Of a DNA stretch of 64,000 bases, positions 1 through 11,971 are shown piece after piece. A model generated the notes under the pieces. The model was not told the origin of the DNA. It did no database searches and was given only the letters and a program-made list of their open reading frames with translations. A program made the position numbers and the translations under genes. The DNA comes from Schistosoma haematobium (lineage: Eukaryota; Platyhelminthes; Trematoda; Strigeidida; Schistosomatidae): contig NC_067199.1 in NCBI RefSeq assembly GCF_000699445.3, positions 32,100,902-32,164,901 of the forward strand, in the 5' to 3' direction. Position 1 is the stretch's first letter; the number at the start of each line of letters is the position of its first letter.

Positions 1-604
1 AGAAAGCAACTATAGTTAAATAAGTGAACTTGGATTAACAGGAGTATAAAATTTGTTTGGTTAAGATCACGTGGAATATTTTATTATACAAATCCCGCAT
101 GGATAAATGCTAATTTAAAATGATATAAAGTTGGTATGAGAATCGACATTATAATGTATTAATTCCATTAAAGAAAATGCAGTTTAGATTTATATATGTA
201 TTTAAAATAATGTTCCCTAAGTGGGGTAATTAACAAATTTCTATATATATTAATAAAGGATAAACGATAGGTAAAAGCTATTTGAAAAGGTATGCATATT
301 TACGCAAATTATTGAAAGTCAGATGACATAAATAAACCATTTGGCTAAGTATTGCATCATTGTATCTATACATATGAATCTCTTAGAGCTATAGTATTAA
401 TGTTTGTTACCTTATAAATAACTGTCTTCTATATTTCTAACTGTTCTTTAAATCAACGCGAGTAGAGAATGTATCTATGTGTGTGCAAAAAAAAACACAA
501 ATTTAACCAAGTAATAAAAAATTGGTAATAAAATTTATTTATATCGTGAAATGTTGTTATGCTTAAGTATTTATATCGCGTATAAATCCAGAACTAATCT
601 AAGT
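1..604. other. AT-rich non-coding stretch
   Basis: No open frame with coding character, no repeat family member and no RNA gene was recognised here. It is probably intergenic or belongs to an intron of the downstream gene, whose first exon is not visible. Confidence 0.5.
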
Positions 605-760
605 TAGGCCATAGCTGGAAACCTGTAAGCACTGGAAGGTTGTTTTGTCCTAGTATAAGACTTTTCAACATAATCCAACTGAGGATCAAGTTCAAACTCA
701 TAAACTCTAGGCCACTGACTCTGGATTCAGTGGTTCACAAGTTAAACAACAATTAGTCCA
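605..760 (-). mobile_element. Degenerate family B hammerhead retroposon fragment
   Basis: The + strand shows the complement of the family B ribozyme arm in decayed form (AAACCTGTAAGCACTGGA, then TTGTTTTGTCCTAGTATAAG). It is followed by a remnant of the tRNA-like part around 700-735. The conserved ribozyme core is lost. Identification rests on similarity to the better copies at 8967 and 58180. Confidence 0.4.
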
Positions 761-1404
761 GGGTATTGCATGATCAACTTCTATTGTATTCAACAGATAA
801 CTTCATTACACTGGACATGGTTTAGCTCCAGAAGTCGACATCTGAATAATTTTCATTATTTTCAATGCATATTTCCAGCAATCACAATGTCTCCGGTTGT
901 ACATTTTTGTAACTTGCACAGTGAAAGGTTGTAAACATTTCACAAACACACCTGAATAGGTTATGCAATGACATAATGATTTGTTAAAACAAACGAAAAA
1001 CAGATAACTTGTTGAAATATCTAGATAGCAGGAACAAGTAGCCCCCGATATTCAAGCTGGCCGCCTGATACTATTTGATTCGGAAAGATTTGGTTACGCT
1101 AGTTATTCTAAAGTAAATACAGTTAGATATGATTCATAGCAGAAAAGTTTAAATTCAAAGGTTTTCTCCATGTTAGCTGAATATGTTATTGTTAAAATAA
1201 TACCGTTATATTAAACATTTGTTCACCTTCAAATTCTAGAGTTGTACACATATATGATAATGGGTTATAAACTATTCAGGTTATTTTTTGATTAAAGAAT
1301 AAACGATTTTCATTGTTCAGGTTTTTAGTACTTATATTCTTATAGCAATTTAAAAAGTGAACATCTCTGAGTTATAGGTTTATGGTAATAACTTTCAAAT
1401 TGTC

Positions 1405-1690
1405 TCTCTATGAATCCACCTGTATTGATTGTTTGAATTTTTCTATTATTGCTTAGGACTACAATTAATCAGTTTCTTAATGGCATATGTGTATTGTTTA
1501 AGGATTGCTTCAATAATGCTATTATGCCACAATCATTAGAATCAGAATTAGATGTTGGTCAGCAGTTAAATCCAGAACACGCGTTTCGTTCAGCTTGGGA
1601 CTGATAATGTGGGCGTAGCTACACCTCACTGTTAGTGTTCATTGAGTGAATCGAGCCCACTACCTTTCGAATTAAATGCCACCGCGTTAT
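1405..1690 (-). mobile_element. Family A (SM-alpha-like) retroposon, degraded
   Basis: The + strand carries the complement of the SM-alpha tail (TGATTGTTTGAATTTTTCTA followed by TTGCTTAGGACTACAATTAATC). It then carries the complement of the hammerhead region near 1573-1605 (CACGCGTTTCGTTC) and a tRNA-like remnant near 1640-1680. The ribozyme core is mutated. Same order and orientation as the copy at 27411, so I assign it to that family. Confidence 0.55.
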
Positions 1691-2339
1691 TCACTTGATT
1701 TCCGAGTTCAGATAACAACTGGCTTATGCAGTGCATTCTCCCCTAATAAACTTTCAGATAAGTTTACCTGTCCAAAAGAATGTGAATATAAATGCTGTAG
1801 AACTAAGACACATTGAGAGTTTTGAAGAACTGGTTTTCTGAATAATATACTGTTTAGACAATACATTGAGATATTTGCTATTTTATAGAGTTTTGATACT
1901 TCCAAAAGAAAACATATGGAGCCATAATTTTCTTATAGTTCAAATATTTATCAGCTTAATAGGATGAAACTACATATCGTACATTTCGCACTTAAGCAAT
2001 CAGAAATGTGACTGATATACATTCTGGTTAGTTGATATCTTTAAGAATCGTCCCATTGATTATCAAGGTAGTATCAAAATTTAGACAGTTGACAAATCTT
2101 AGACATGAAACAAAATTGACATATTCATGATTAACAAATATGAACTTGTTAAAAGCTTTTCCCTTCAAAACGCCAGCTTACAATTAATATGTATGGTTAC
2201 TTGAACAACACTGAATTTATTTACTACCTCAAATCATGTTTTTAAGTTATCAAACAACGTATTTAACGTAATTGTCCTACCCAATATTTTCGTACCTTTT
2301 AAATTCCAACAATTTCTCCCTAATATTGAGATCACAAAA

Positions 2340-2500
2340 CAACCCAAGTTAGATAATCATCAAAAGCCACGAAGCACTGGATAACAGTTTGATTCTAATT
2401 TGGGACTCCTCAGTAGTTCTTGTCCACAAAATCACAGAGGATCGAACCCAGAACTTTCACTTCTCATGAAGAGCTCTTACCATTAGAATCCCTGGGCCAA
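2340..2500 (-). mobile_element. Family B retroposon fragment
   Basis: Contains a decayed complement of the ribozyme arm (GAAGCACTGGATAACAG, then GGGACTCCTCAGTAG). The complement of a B-box-like motif follows at about 2443-2455 (GATCGAACCCAGAAC). Too diverged to fold as an active hammerhead. Confidence 0.45.
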
Positions 2501-2624
2501 GATTCAATGATTTTTTATTAGTATGTTTTTCAAGAAATGTAATCACCACAACTTATAGGTATCAAATTGAACATTCATCACAAATGTAAATAAATGTTAT
2601 TCATATAGATTGAGCATAGAACAA

Positions 2625-3128
2625 ACGGAACTCAAAACAAGTGTCAATCAATGTCAAAGTCACAATCTTCAAGACGAACGTCAAGACAGTTCTTCTGTAC
2701 GGAGCTGAAACTTCAAGAACTACCACAACCATCACCGAAATAATACAATTATTTAAAAACAGTTGTCTACGCAAGAAACTCAATGTCCGTTGTTCAGATA
2801 CCATCAGCAACAGCCTACTGTGGGAGAGAACAAACCAGCTTCCAAATGAACAGGAAGTTGGGAAAAGACGTTGAAGGTGGATAGGACATACACGGCGCAA
2901 ATCATCAGAGTGCATCACGAAGCAAACGATAACTTGCAATCTTTGAGGAAAACGAAAAAGAGGAAGGTCGAAGAACACACTACGTCGTGAATTGGAAGCA
3001 GACATGACAATAATGAATAGCGACTGGAAAGAACTAAAAATGTTTGACCAGGACAGAATTGGATGAAGAATTTTGGTGGGTGGTCTATGCTCCTCCACGA
3101 GTGATAACAAGCGTAAGTAAGTAAGAGG
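2625..3128 (+). mobile_element. RTE-clade (SR2-like) retrotransposon 3' end, 5'-truncated and broken
   Basis: Conceptual translation gives the C-terminal end of an RTE-type endonuclease/reverse-transcriptase ORF: segments such as KTVLLYGAETSRTTTTI and SNSLLWERTNQLPNE, then RRELEADMT. Several in-frame stops interrupt it, so it is dead. The copy ends in tandem GTAA units (3110-3125), the usual RTE-style 3' tail. The 9-bp direct repeat ATAGAACAA at 2616-2624 and 3129-3137 is a plausible target-site duplication. Only the last roughly 160 codons of the parent element remain; the catalytic reverse-transcriptase motifs are absent. Two relatives lie at 34655 and 60731. Confidence 0.78.
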
Positions 3129-3137
3129 ATAGAACAA

Positions 3138-4114
3138 GGTTAAACCATAAATAAAAAAGGTCAAATTCATTAGTTTATCACTAAGTAAAAGTTCCCATTA
3201 ATAGTCATCTAGAAGTCAGAAGATATTTTAATATTAGTTCAGAAATTAAATTATAATTATGAGTTCTGTTTGCTTACAATGTCATTAGTGAAATCAGTAG
3301 AATAAATCTCCTTAGTATTGTAGTGGATCAGAAAACAGAATTTCATTTCTGAACACCCTGGTAAACAAATCAAATCCAGGAAACTAGGATATTCAAATAT
3401 ATCGAAAGCTACAGAGACCTGGAACAATAATCATATTTCTGGAACACTAAACGTTTTCTGTACAAATATGATTCAGTAGAGGTTAAATACATTATAACCC
3501 ACTAATACTACGGAAAAAATCTGGAAAACATTTTAATTAAATTCCATAAAAATAGCCACGTAAAAAATACTAGACTGGGAAAATGCGAAAATTTTAGATA
3601 GTGGAGACTTTGAAAAACGTTACTAGTCTGGCCTCCTAGTCCATTTGTAATCAGTTAATTTTTTTGGTATTACATTCATTCCATTAACGTTTGTTCTAAA
3701 TTTATAACCAGTCAAATGTTCAACATAATACAAACGTCAATAGAAATACGAATAAAGAATAAAGCACCAAATCTAACGAAGATTAATTAAATAAAGTACT
3801 AAGCTAATAAAAAGTGATAACTGAACAAATAGAAATTGTTGAAGTGAATTAATGCTTTAGAATTTCATCTGTTTAAAACTGACAATCCCATTCAATGACA
3901 TCACTTCTCGAAGGTTTTTAGCACTAAATAATCGAAGAGACGTTTATATTATCTTGTCAAAGCCGAATATCCGAAATAATACTTGATATAGGTTAATAGT
4001 TGTTCCTTATGAGGGCTTTTAACCACACTGGTTATATACTGCAATATATTCAAATTAGTTCTGCTTATTACTTAGAATCACTTTGAATCACTCAACAACA
4101 CATTTATATAGATT
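3138..4114. other. AT-rich non-coding stretch
   Basis: Nothing recognisable: no long open frame, no family member, no structured RNA noticed. Confidence 0.5.
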
Positions 4115-4375
4115 GTTTAGTCTTGATTGAGATTATGAATAGATTAGTGTTGGACCACTATTGAAAATTCGGATTCACTGGACGGCCGTCTCATTCAAGT
4201 ATTGAACTGCTCAGCAATGCGCATCCACGATCATGCACATGGGATTCCAACCTAAGAACTTCAATCTAACACGTTAATACTTAGTCTTTAGAACACTAAG
4301 CCCACATCCAACAATGTCAATGTCTAACTTCAACCAATACATGATATTGCGCGACCGTAGTCAAATTCCGCCCAC
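4115..4375 (-). mobile_element. Family B retroposon, degraded
   Basis: The left arm is readable (ATTGAGATTATGAATAGATT, then CACTGGACGGCCGTCTC). It continues through a tRNA-like remnant to the shared internal segment (AATGTCTAACTTCAACCAAT). The minus-strand ribozyme core has CUGAGCA in place of CUGANGA and an altered stem II, so it should be inactive. The short open frame starting at 4314 is an accident of this repeat. Confidence 0.6.
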
Positions 4376-5795
4376 TATAAAAAAAGTCTCATCATTTATC
4401 CTAAGCTGTAAAAAAAAACACTTGAACTCTATGGATCTGGCAAAAAACATGACCATGTCACCAGTAGTTACTGTAGACTATAACTGCACAATTTTTAAGA
4501 AATTCATAGTATATTATTTAGCTATCTATCCCTTCCTTTGTTACTTATAGTGATTTATGTATCCTTAACTATTTTCAACATCGCAATTATTCCATTCTAT
4601 TCTTATTACGAATAAATTATCAGTTGACAACTAGATTTCTGATAAGTAATCTATATTTGTTTATTGTTTATTCGTGAGACAATTATAGAAACTAAAAAAA
4701 TAAAGATTTAAAGAAAATCAATTTTTATTTATTATCATTTTAGTTTATCTTTATTATTTTTCTTTTTGACATTTCATCTATTGTATATATGTATGTATTA
4801 TATTAGTTGTATTGTATATTAGAATAGATTTATAGAATATACTTAGATCTTTTTAATCAAAATAAATAAGTTTACATGCTTGAAACTACTTAAATATGAT
4901 GAAGAAAATCCCAAGAAAGTGGAACAATTCATAATGAACTAAAACATAAGGGTGAATCATTAGGTAGCATTATAATATAAAATACTTACATGGACGCATA
5001 AATAAATAAAAATAATAAAAAGATTCTGACCTATTTTTGTTTTAAAAAGAAAATTTTTTTTGTTTTGTTTTGTTTCATTCTCTTTCTTTGTTAACGTCAA
5101 ATATTATTCGAGATTATTCATCATCTATGATATACTACTTATTTTCTTTATTTTATCTTACTTCACTTTCCGACTTTGTTTCTATTTTCTCTCATTCACT
5201 TTCTTTCAACTGATTATTATCGTTTATTACTGTTATTTTTTATCATGACAAATGATAATAAACTAAAGAGGGGTAGGGAGAATGAAAGAAATAAGCCATG
5301 AATATATCAAAGTAAAGTATTCTTAACTATAACCTCATGTCCCTAAACATACTTAGTTACCTATCTGATGATCGACCTATAATTAAACGATACATTTCAT
5401 GAAAGAATAATAATTATTCCCTTTTTATGTATTTGTAGAATATATATATATATATAAGAATTACAGAATTGAATAAGTTCATAGTTGACCCTTTTAATCA
5501 TCATTATCATCTAATTTATAAATGTTTGATTTAGTGATGTTGTTATTTAATGAACTCAACAAACATTTTCATATTTCTGTAAGTTTTCAGTGAGTTTCTC
5601 AATGAATTTTCTTTTGAATGATTTCGTGTTCAGTTATAACTGAAAAAAAGTTTTAATGAAACAATATATACTCCGGGAAACGTGAACAATGAACTATCAG
5701 ATTAAAACCAAGTATATTAGAATTACTCAGGACATTTTATTGCAATACCTGATTCATTTATATCTAATTGATATAATAATTAATGAATTGTTTAC
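4376..5795. other. AT-rich non-coding stretch with low-complexity runs
   Basis: Consists of A/T-rich sequence including a T-rich segment at 5040-5230 and a short (AT)n run at 5440-5456. The small open frame at 5060-5248 is a low-complexity Phe/Tyr/Ile artefact. No gene seen. Confidence 0.5.
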
Positions 5796-5807
5796 ATAAA
5801 TATATTA

Positions 5808-6087
5808 ATTTCAATAGTTGAGATCATGAGTCAATTGGAGCTATACCATAATGGAAAAGTTGGAAGCACCAGACGCCGTTTTGTCTTATGTGGGACTCTT
5901 CAGCAGTGCGCGTCCACGATCAGTCTTAAATCTTGTGAGGTGGGATCGTGGATGCGTACTGCTGAGGAGTCACTTACTGGAACGAAATGACCGTCCAGTG
6001 CATTAAGGTTTTCCATGGTGGTCTAGCTTCAAATGACTCATGATCTCAACTATTGAAATTATTGTAATATCCACAAAACCCCTTCTG
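5808..6087 (+). mobile_element. Compact palindromic family B hammerhead retroposon with target-site duplication
   Basis: The left arm (5808 onward, ATTTCAATAGTTGAGATCAT) is mirrored by the right arm ending near 6062, so almost the whole insertion is one imperfect palindrome. Each arm contains a hammerhead. The left one reads on the minus strand with CUGAAGA intact but AAAA instead of GAAA. The right one is on the + strand at about 5955-6003 with CUGAGGA, GAAA and GUC all present but a weakened stem II. An unpaired 3' tail (TCCACAAAACCCCTTCTG) precedes the right target repeat. ATAAATATATTA occurs perfectly at 5796-5807 and 6088-6099, indicating retroposition. Confidence 0.78.
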
Positions 6088-6099
6088 ATAAATATATTA

Positions 6100-7679
6100 G
6101 TTGAATTTTAGGGTAATATGAACAAGTTAGTTGGAAGAATAACAAAATTATAGAAAGTGTCACAAAGTTAACCAATCATGCCGGATTTGATTACTCATGT
6201 TCAAAGAATAGAACTTGCAAAGTTTTAAACTATTATCTGTAAAAAATTTGAGATTTTATTATGAAAAGATACCAATCGAAGAAAAAACTATCAGAACAGG
6301 AGTACACGATAACAGTATGGCTTTCGTTTGAAACTCGTCAGCATTGTATATTTACAAATTCCTTCTGCCGTAAACAAAAGACAATCAGTTCCTGCAGCAG
6401 TCACGATGTCAGATGCAGTTATCCTTGTATTTTTATTAATCTCATGATAAAAATAATGTTACTTTGCAATTTTGTTATTAGTATGCTATTGGGAAAAGGA
6501 ATTTGTTTAATTTGAAAGGTCGTTTAAATAATTACTTATTCACTGTAAACATAATATTAACAAATTCCATTTACTGACTGCGAGATGTTGACACTAGTAC
6601 TCCCTACTAATTCCGATTATCATCGTTTGAGTCATTTAATGACTAGATTGCTCATTTTAACTTGTTACGCCACAACTTATGTGCAAAATATACGTTCCCA
6701 CTACATTATACATCACACAATCTTGTATAGTCTATGGGTAAACAAATGCCAATTCAAAAGTATACGTGCGTTAAGTGACCACTAAATGACTTAGAGATGC
6801 CAATGCGTGTTTACAGACATCGAGAATGTACGATTCAGTTATTGATTTTTTTCTGTTCTGAAGTGATAAAACTATGTATGTATTCTCCAAATGGTTAATG
6901 AATTTTTTATTTTGGTAACCCATTCTACTGTTTAGAAATCAGTATTACAAACTGGAACTTGTTCATATAATGCAAAGAAACTCAGATTTAATTTGTTTTT
7001 GACACATAATCACATCTCAATGTTACTGATGTGTATATCTGTCAATTTGTTAAGACATTATCATCGCTAGCCATTATATATCTGATGATACTACATTCAT
7101 ATGTAACTTCTATACCGATTACCATTTTATGCAATAAGCCTGTAAGCCAGAAATTTTCCCGGAACAGATGATATTATGTGCCTGTTAACAATAAATTGAA
7201 GTAATGTCCAATCCTTCAAAAAAGTACTTGAAAGCTGAGTTCTTTAATCATTAGGCCATAAGCTTCTATCGTTCCATATTCGAAAACCGTTTTTGCATTT
7301 TTTGGCAATTTTAGTTCTGCATTCTGGAAACTGTAAACTGTAAAACTTTTAGTAAGTAAAACTGTAAGAAAAAATTTTTATGATGATTAGTATACATCTA
7401 AAAAACGTCATCAACACACAACATTAAATCTTTAAAATAATCCATGGGAAGAAAATACTTTCTATTCATAGTATTCATTCGTTACAAAACTAGACACATA
7501 TAAAGTTGTCACAACTTTTATTTGTTGTCGTTTTATAAAACAAAAAATGGAGTATATTCTTTTATGGGTTAAATGTCAGATCGAATAACTAAACGCGAAA
7601 TTCCCATACATCAAAGATATGATTTTTTAAAATACTTAACTGAATATGTTTGTCATAGTGTTCTTCTAATTCTTACACA
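6100..7679. other. Non-coding stretch
   Basis: Two short open frames (6261-6515 and 6585-6785) lack codon bias, recognisable motifs or convincing splice context, and I treat them as chance. No repeat family member recognised. Confidence 0.5.
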
Positions 7680-7945
7680 TGATAGTTAGATGGCCAGAGG
7701 TAGTCCATAGGAAACCCTATATCTAGGTTTCGTGACGGTTAGCACTCGTTAGTTAAGAGTACCTGTAAGCTTGTAACAACCGATGATCCGCGTGTGATAG
7801 GTACCCATGTCTCTCAGTCTCATAGTATGGACTGTCACCATTATCCTAGAAAGTGGATGGCTGATCTCCTATATGACGGTGATATTTGAAATTGATCAGT
7901 CACTGAGTAATGATCAATGGCATATTTGTCTAAACCTTTGTTGAT
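7680..7945 (-). mobile_element. Family C hammerhead retroposon, degraded
   Basis: The + strand contains the complement of a hammerhead region near 7705-7760 (AGGTTTCGTGACGG, TTAGCACTCGTTAG). On the right is a tail (ATTGATCAGTCACTGAG, from about 7895) that also occurs, in the orientation expected for an inverted end, on the left of the copy at 41690. The core is damaged (CUAACGA, and the cleavage triplet GUC is replaced). Family C differs from A and B in its tRNA-like head and stem II sequence. Confidence 0.55.
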
Positions 7946-8950
7946 AATGAAAATGCTATTTACATTTGATTAGTTTATCAAAAATAAACTAAAGTGAATG
8001 GGAACATCAGATATAAGAAAAATTAATTTATACCTTCTGCACTAAAAAGCAGTCAGCGGATATTTTTGAAGGACATATAATCTTATGTATCTGTTCAGGA
8101 AGCATATTGAATATTCATAAAGGGATATCTAATGTAATGATGAACGAAAAATATGTCAATGGAACTAACTCATGCAACATTATTTATTACATGCCATTGT
8201 AAAGTAATATAAACAATCAAAATTGAATAAATTATACTGGAATAATGTAACTACAGGACAACCAAGGACAATTTAGAAATTCCTGATTTACTATTGTTAA
8301 TAAAACTAAATAAAATGCCATTTACGAGACAAAGTAATCACGTGTTTATGTAAATAAGTACTCACTATAAGTAAGTTTCTATATTTTAGGTTGAATTTCC
8401 CATATTCGATGACTACAGATCGCATATATCAAGCTGATAATGAAAAGGCGAGTTGTTTAAGATGCAGACTTTGCTTGAAAAATAAAAAGTGAAACAACAA
8501 TTTTCTTTATACATATATATGAGGGAACTAATGTGAACGTTTGCGGTTACAAAAATACGGAAACAATGTCGTTAGAACAATCCATGTAAGCGAACAATAT
8601 TGTTTTCCATTAGTTCGCCATCATACGTCAATATACATGAATATTTATATGAAAATATTAAACCAATCAAGATGATTCGCCGTTTTTTCTTGGCACAACT
8701 TGTTGACACTGGCCATATGGTAGATAGAATTAGACCATTAATCGCATACCTTCATCGTTTCCAATTCGGGTTTCATCTCATCTTCTACACATATCAGAAG
8801 CTATAGGGATCCGAATCTTGAACCGTAATTCATATGTTCTGAAGACATTCGCGACACTTCTGTCCTCTTGACTTGATATGACTTGTTAAAGGATTTTCTT
8901 AATTTCTCTTGAATACCGTATTTGTTTTTCACTTTCCATCTCTTTCCGTT
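7946..8950. other. Non-coding stretch
   Basis: No coding signal of substance. The small frame at 8600-8806 has no recognisable motif. Confidence 0.45.
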
Positions 8951-8966
8951 TATATTCTTTACTATT

Positions 8967-9452
8967 TGATTGAGATCATGAACCGATTGATGTTAGACCA
9001 CCATCAAAAACCTGGAAGCACTGGTTGGCCGTTTCTTCCGATTGTGGTACTCTTCAATAATGCGCATCGACGATCCCGCTCGCAGGATTTGAACCCAGGG
9101 CTTTCAGTTTCGCGCGCGACGCTTAACCTCTAGGCCACTGAACCGGCATCCAACGGTGTTGAGGTCTAAGTTCAACCAATCCACCAAATTGCGCGACCAT
9201 CTTCCATTGTACTGAAGTAGATACCTGTCTCTACCCGACACCGATTAGCTTAACTGGTCACGGCTTCTAACTAGAACTCCGAGAATTCCCTCACGAAGCT
9301 AGTCACTAGTGAGCACATTGTAATTATCAGTAGTCGGTGTCACAATTGGACGAAACGACCGTCTATTGCTTCCGGGTTTTAAATGGTTGTCTAACATCAA
9401 TCGGTTCATTATTTTAATTAAAAACTTAATAATCTCCACAACACCCTACTGA
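8967..9452 (+). mobile_element. Full-length family B hammerhead retroposon with 16-bp target-site duplication
   Basis: Left arm (GATTGAGATCATGAACCGAT and on) carries a minus-strand ribozyme. It is followed by the complement of a tRNA-like segment with a B-box-like motif (TTTGAACCCAGGG on the + strand), a central segment, and a right arm in inverted orientation ending with TCCACAACACCCTACTGA. The 16-bp repeat TATATTCTTTACTATT is found exactly at 8951-8966 and 9453-9468. Both ribozyme cores are mutated: the left reads UUGAAGA, and the right lacks the CUGANGA strand. The TSD plus the asymmetric 3' tail support LINE-driven insertion of an RNA intermediate. Confidence 0.82.
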
Positions 9453-9969
9453 TATATTCTTTACTATTAGATTATTCATATACATTTTATTGCATGATTT
9501 TAATAGATCTTTTTGATCATTTTTCTAATTTTCTCAGTAGTAACTTTGATAATGTGTTCATAACATAACACTAACGATTTACATGGAATGACATGTGTAT
9601 AGTGATAATACTACGTTCTTTTCAAATCGATATATTCTCTCAGTTATACCACGTAGTACAACTGAATAAAATGTGGATAGGTAATGGTTAAATACTTATG
9701 TTCGAGAAAGTAAATTCTCCAAGATTCAGTTAAAGATATGGTAATAAAGAAGTTTTCACGATTTTCCTTTGTGAATAGGTCATGTTATGTAGGAACAGCA
9801 ATCACAGGCCTATACTTTGTTTATTTTGATAATCAGTTATATACTTCTATTTACAATCGAATATTTCAACTACATGGGCACTGAACAACATTACTAGCAT
9901 TCAACATGACTAATTATATTAGTCAACTTATAAAATAAAATCTCGGAAAATCATGCATGATACGTTAAC

Positions 9970-10165
9970 TATCTGGATTGATTTGTAAATATCAATTTAT
10001 GCTAGACCACCAGTTAAAATCTGGAAGCACTGGATGGCCGTTTCGTCCTAGTATGGGACTCATCAACAGTACGCATCCACGTTCCCTCACGTGGTCTAGC
10101 TTAAATCGACTCATGAATTCAACTACTAAATTACTCCAATCTCCGCAAACCCTATTCTGATAATA
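9970..10165 (+). mobile_element. Short inverted family B retroposon
   Basis: Left arm with a minus-strand hammerhead (complement of CACTGGATGGCCGTTTCGTC at about 10026-10045). It has good stems and GAAA but UUGAUGA in place of CUGAUGA, a change at an essential core C. A truncated inverted right arm (GTGGTCTAGCTTAAATCGAC) and the 3' tail TCTCCGCAAACCCTATTCTG follow. No clear target duplication found. Confidence 0.68.
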
Positions 10166-11603
10166 TCGGCCACCTACTTCCATTAGACAATATTTCTTTA
10201 CCAAGGGAATTTATATTTTGCACAATCACCTCGGCTCATTCCAGTAAGTTTTTAATATTTATGAGCGGTACTTAGAAGATGACAACTGACCTTCGAGCTT
10301 TTGTTTACATTTTATAAATGTAAAATGAAAATTCATATGAACAACTGATGAATTTCTCGAAAGTGGAGTAAGCAGTTTTCAGAATAAAAAAACCTAATAT
10401 TTTTGTTTATAAAGTAAATAAGTAGGAAGTTGTTCGCTCATTTACTCTAGAAGAAAAATGAGATTTGAGGTAAAAGAAATGCTTAACAGTATAGCTCTCA
10501 TATCTCACAAATTAGAAATTTGGATTTGATCATATTTTTCATTACACTAGAGCTTCACTACTCATGGTAGAACCGCTTGAAATGAATCATCAGATATTTT
10601 AAGTATTATCATAAAATATAGTTGTCTGTATCCTGTATAAGTAAAAATGTCAACTATTATTCTCTTTTTTCCCAGTTGTATAAAGAATCCGAAAATCAAT
10701 ATTCCAGGCTATTGACTGAGCAACGAATACATTAATGGGATCAAATAATTTGCCATTATTTACACGTTTCATGTATTTGATGTTGCTTGGTTGTTGATTA
10801 TCGGCGTTAGATTTAAAATCTAGGTGATATGTTTTGTATGAACAGTTAATATAACGTATTAACAATTGTTATACTAACTTATCCACATTCAAAAATCCGA
10901 ACCTATATTACTGAGCAGCTGTTGACTTGGTTTACTAAAAAAGTCTACTGTTATGCATATATTTGCAAATGGTAGTCAGTAGCTCCTCTCTTCAACAACT
11001 TTGATCAGTTCATAATAAAAACATATCATACCCTCTTTTTTAAACGGCATACTGGAACGGCTAAGTGGTTCCACTATGAGTCAAACTTTAGAATCCGTAC
11101 GATATTTCAACTAGACATGTACATACAAACAAGTGAATCAATGAATAAATTTGTATTTTTCTAGGATATGATATATTTGGACAACAGAGAGATTATAATA
11201 ACACAAATCTTATCACCACTTTAGATGCGTTTACATAATTAAATAAGGGATTCAATGAAGTGCAATAAATTTACAGTCACTGGTTCCACATATTCATTTC
11301 AGCATATATAAGCAGATTTGCATGTCTTATCATTTGACGATATCTTTAACAGTTTCATCAAATCAAGTACTATTGCTTCTCTTTCGTAATCATTTATGCA
11401 TACAGTCACGAAGATTTCTGTAATTTAGTTAAAATGTGAAGTAAACAAGTACGACTTGAATAACATTTTGTGCTGTGTACGAGTTCAAATTCCAAGTAGG
11501 AAATTTGCTTTTAAAAATTAATTTGTTAGTTTGTTCATCCTTATCAGAGTTGAAAAATAAGATTATCTCTTTTATTCATATTCAGCGTTTTTTTAAATTT
11601 TAG
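10166..11603. other. Sequence upstream of the first visible coding exon
   Basis: No start codon or upstream exon could be identified with confidence. The stretch 11581-11603 is T-rich and ends in TAG, forming the splice acceptor of the exon at 11604. The rest is featureless to me. Confidence 0.5.
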
Positions 11604-11971
11604 AAGCTACATGATGAATTACTTTCTGAATGTGAGTTAGGAACTTCATCGTCAAGTTCATATACAATATCAGCATCCAAGGTCAACCGTCAACACAAAC
11701 TCGAGAAAATATATCCACAAACTTTTAAATCAAAATCCGTAAATAATCAGTTATCATTTCAAGACTGTTCAATTAATGCCGATAATATTAAAAATAATAT
11801 TGAGTCTGGCCAAGAAAGTCAACAATCCACTACTCCAGACTTATCATCTATTCCATCCCTTAGTTCACCTTCACCATCATCAACATCACCGTGTTCAATG
11901 AGCCGAACTAATCACACCACAGACAAAACAGCTAAAGAAAACTCCAGTCTACCAGCTGAAATTCAAATAAG
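11604..11971 (+). CDS. Exon a (first visible): Ser-rich N-terminal region
   Basis: Open from the acceptor TTAAATTTTAG to a donor AAG|GTTTGA, 122 codons plus two bases. It begins [13 protein letters not shown] and ends PAEIQI, with a Ser/Pro cluster ([15 protein letters not shown]). Enters in phase 0, leaves in phase 2; the split codon with the exon at 14301 is Arg. The first in-frame ATG is only at codon 99 (11898), so I think translation starts in an upstream exon. Confidence 0.75.

Noticed and set aside
2601..3170. 189-codon open frame on the minus strand
   Set aside because: It is antisense to the RTE fragment, whose + strand reading matches known retrotransposon protein motifs; the minus frame has no recognisable content.
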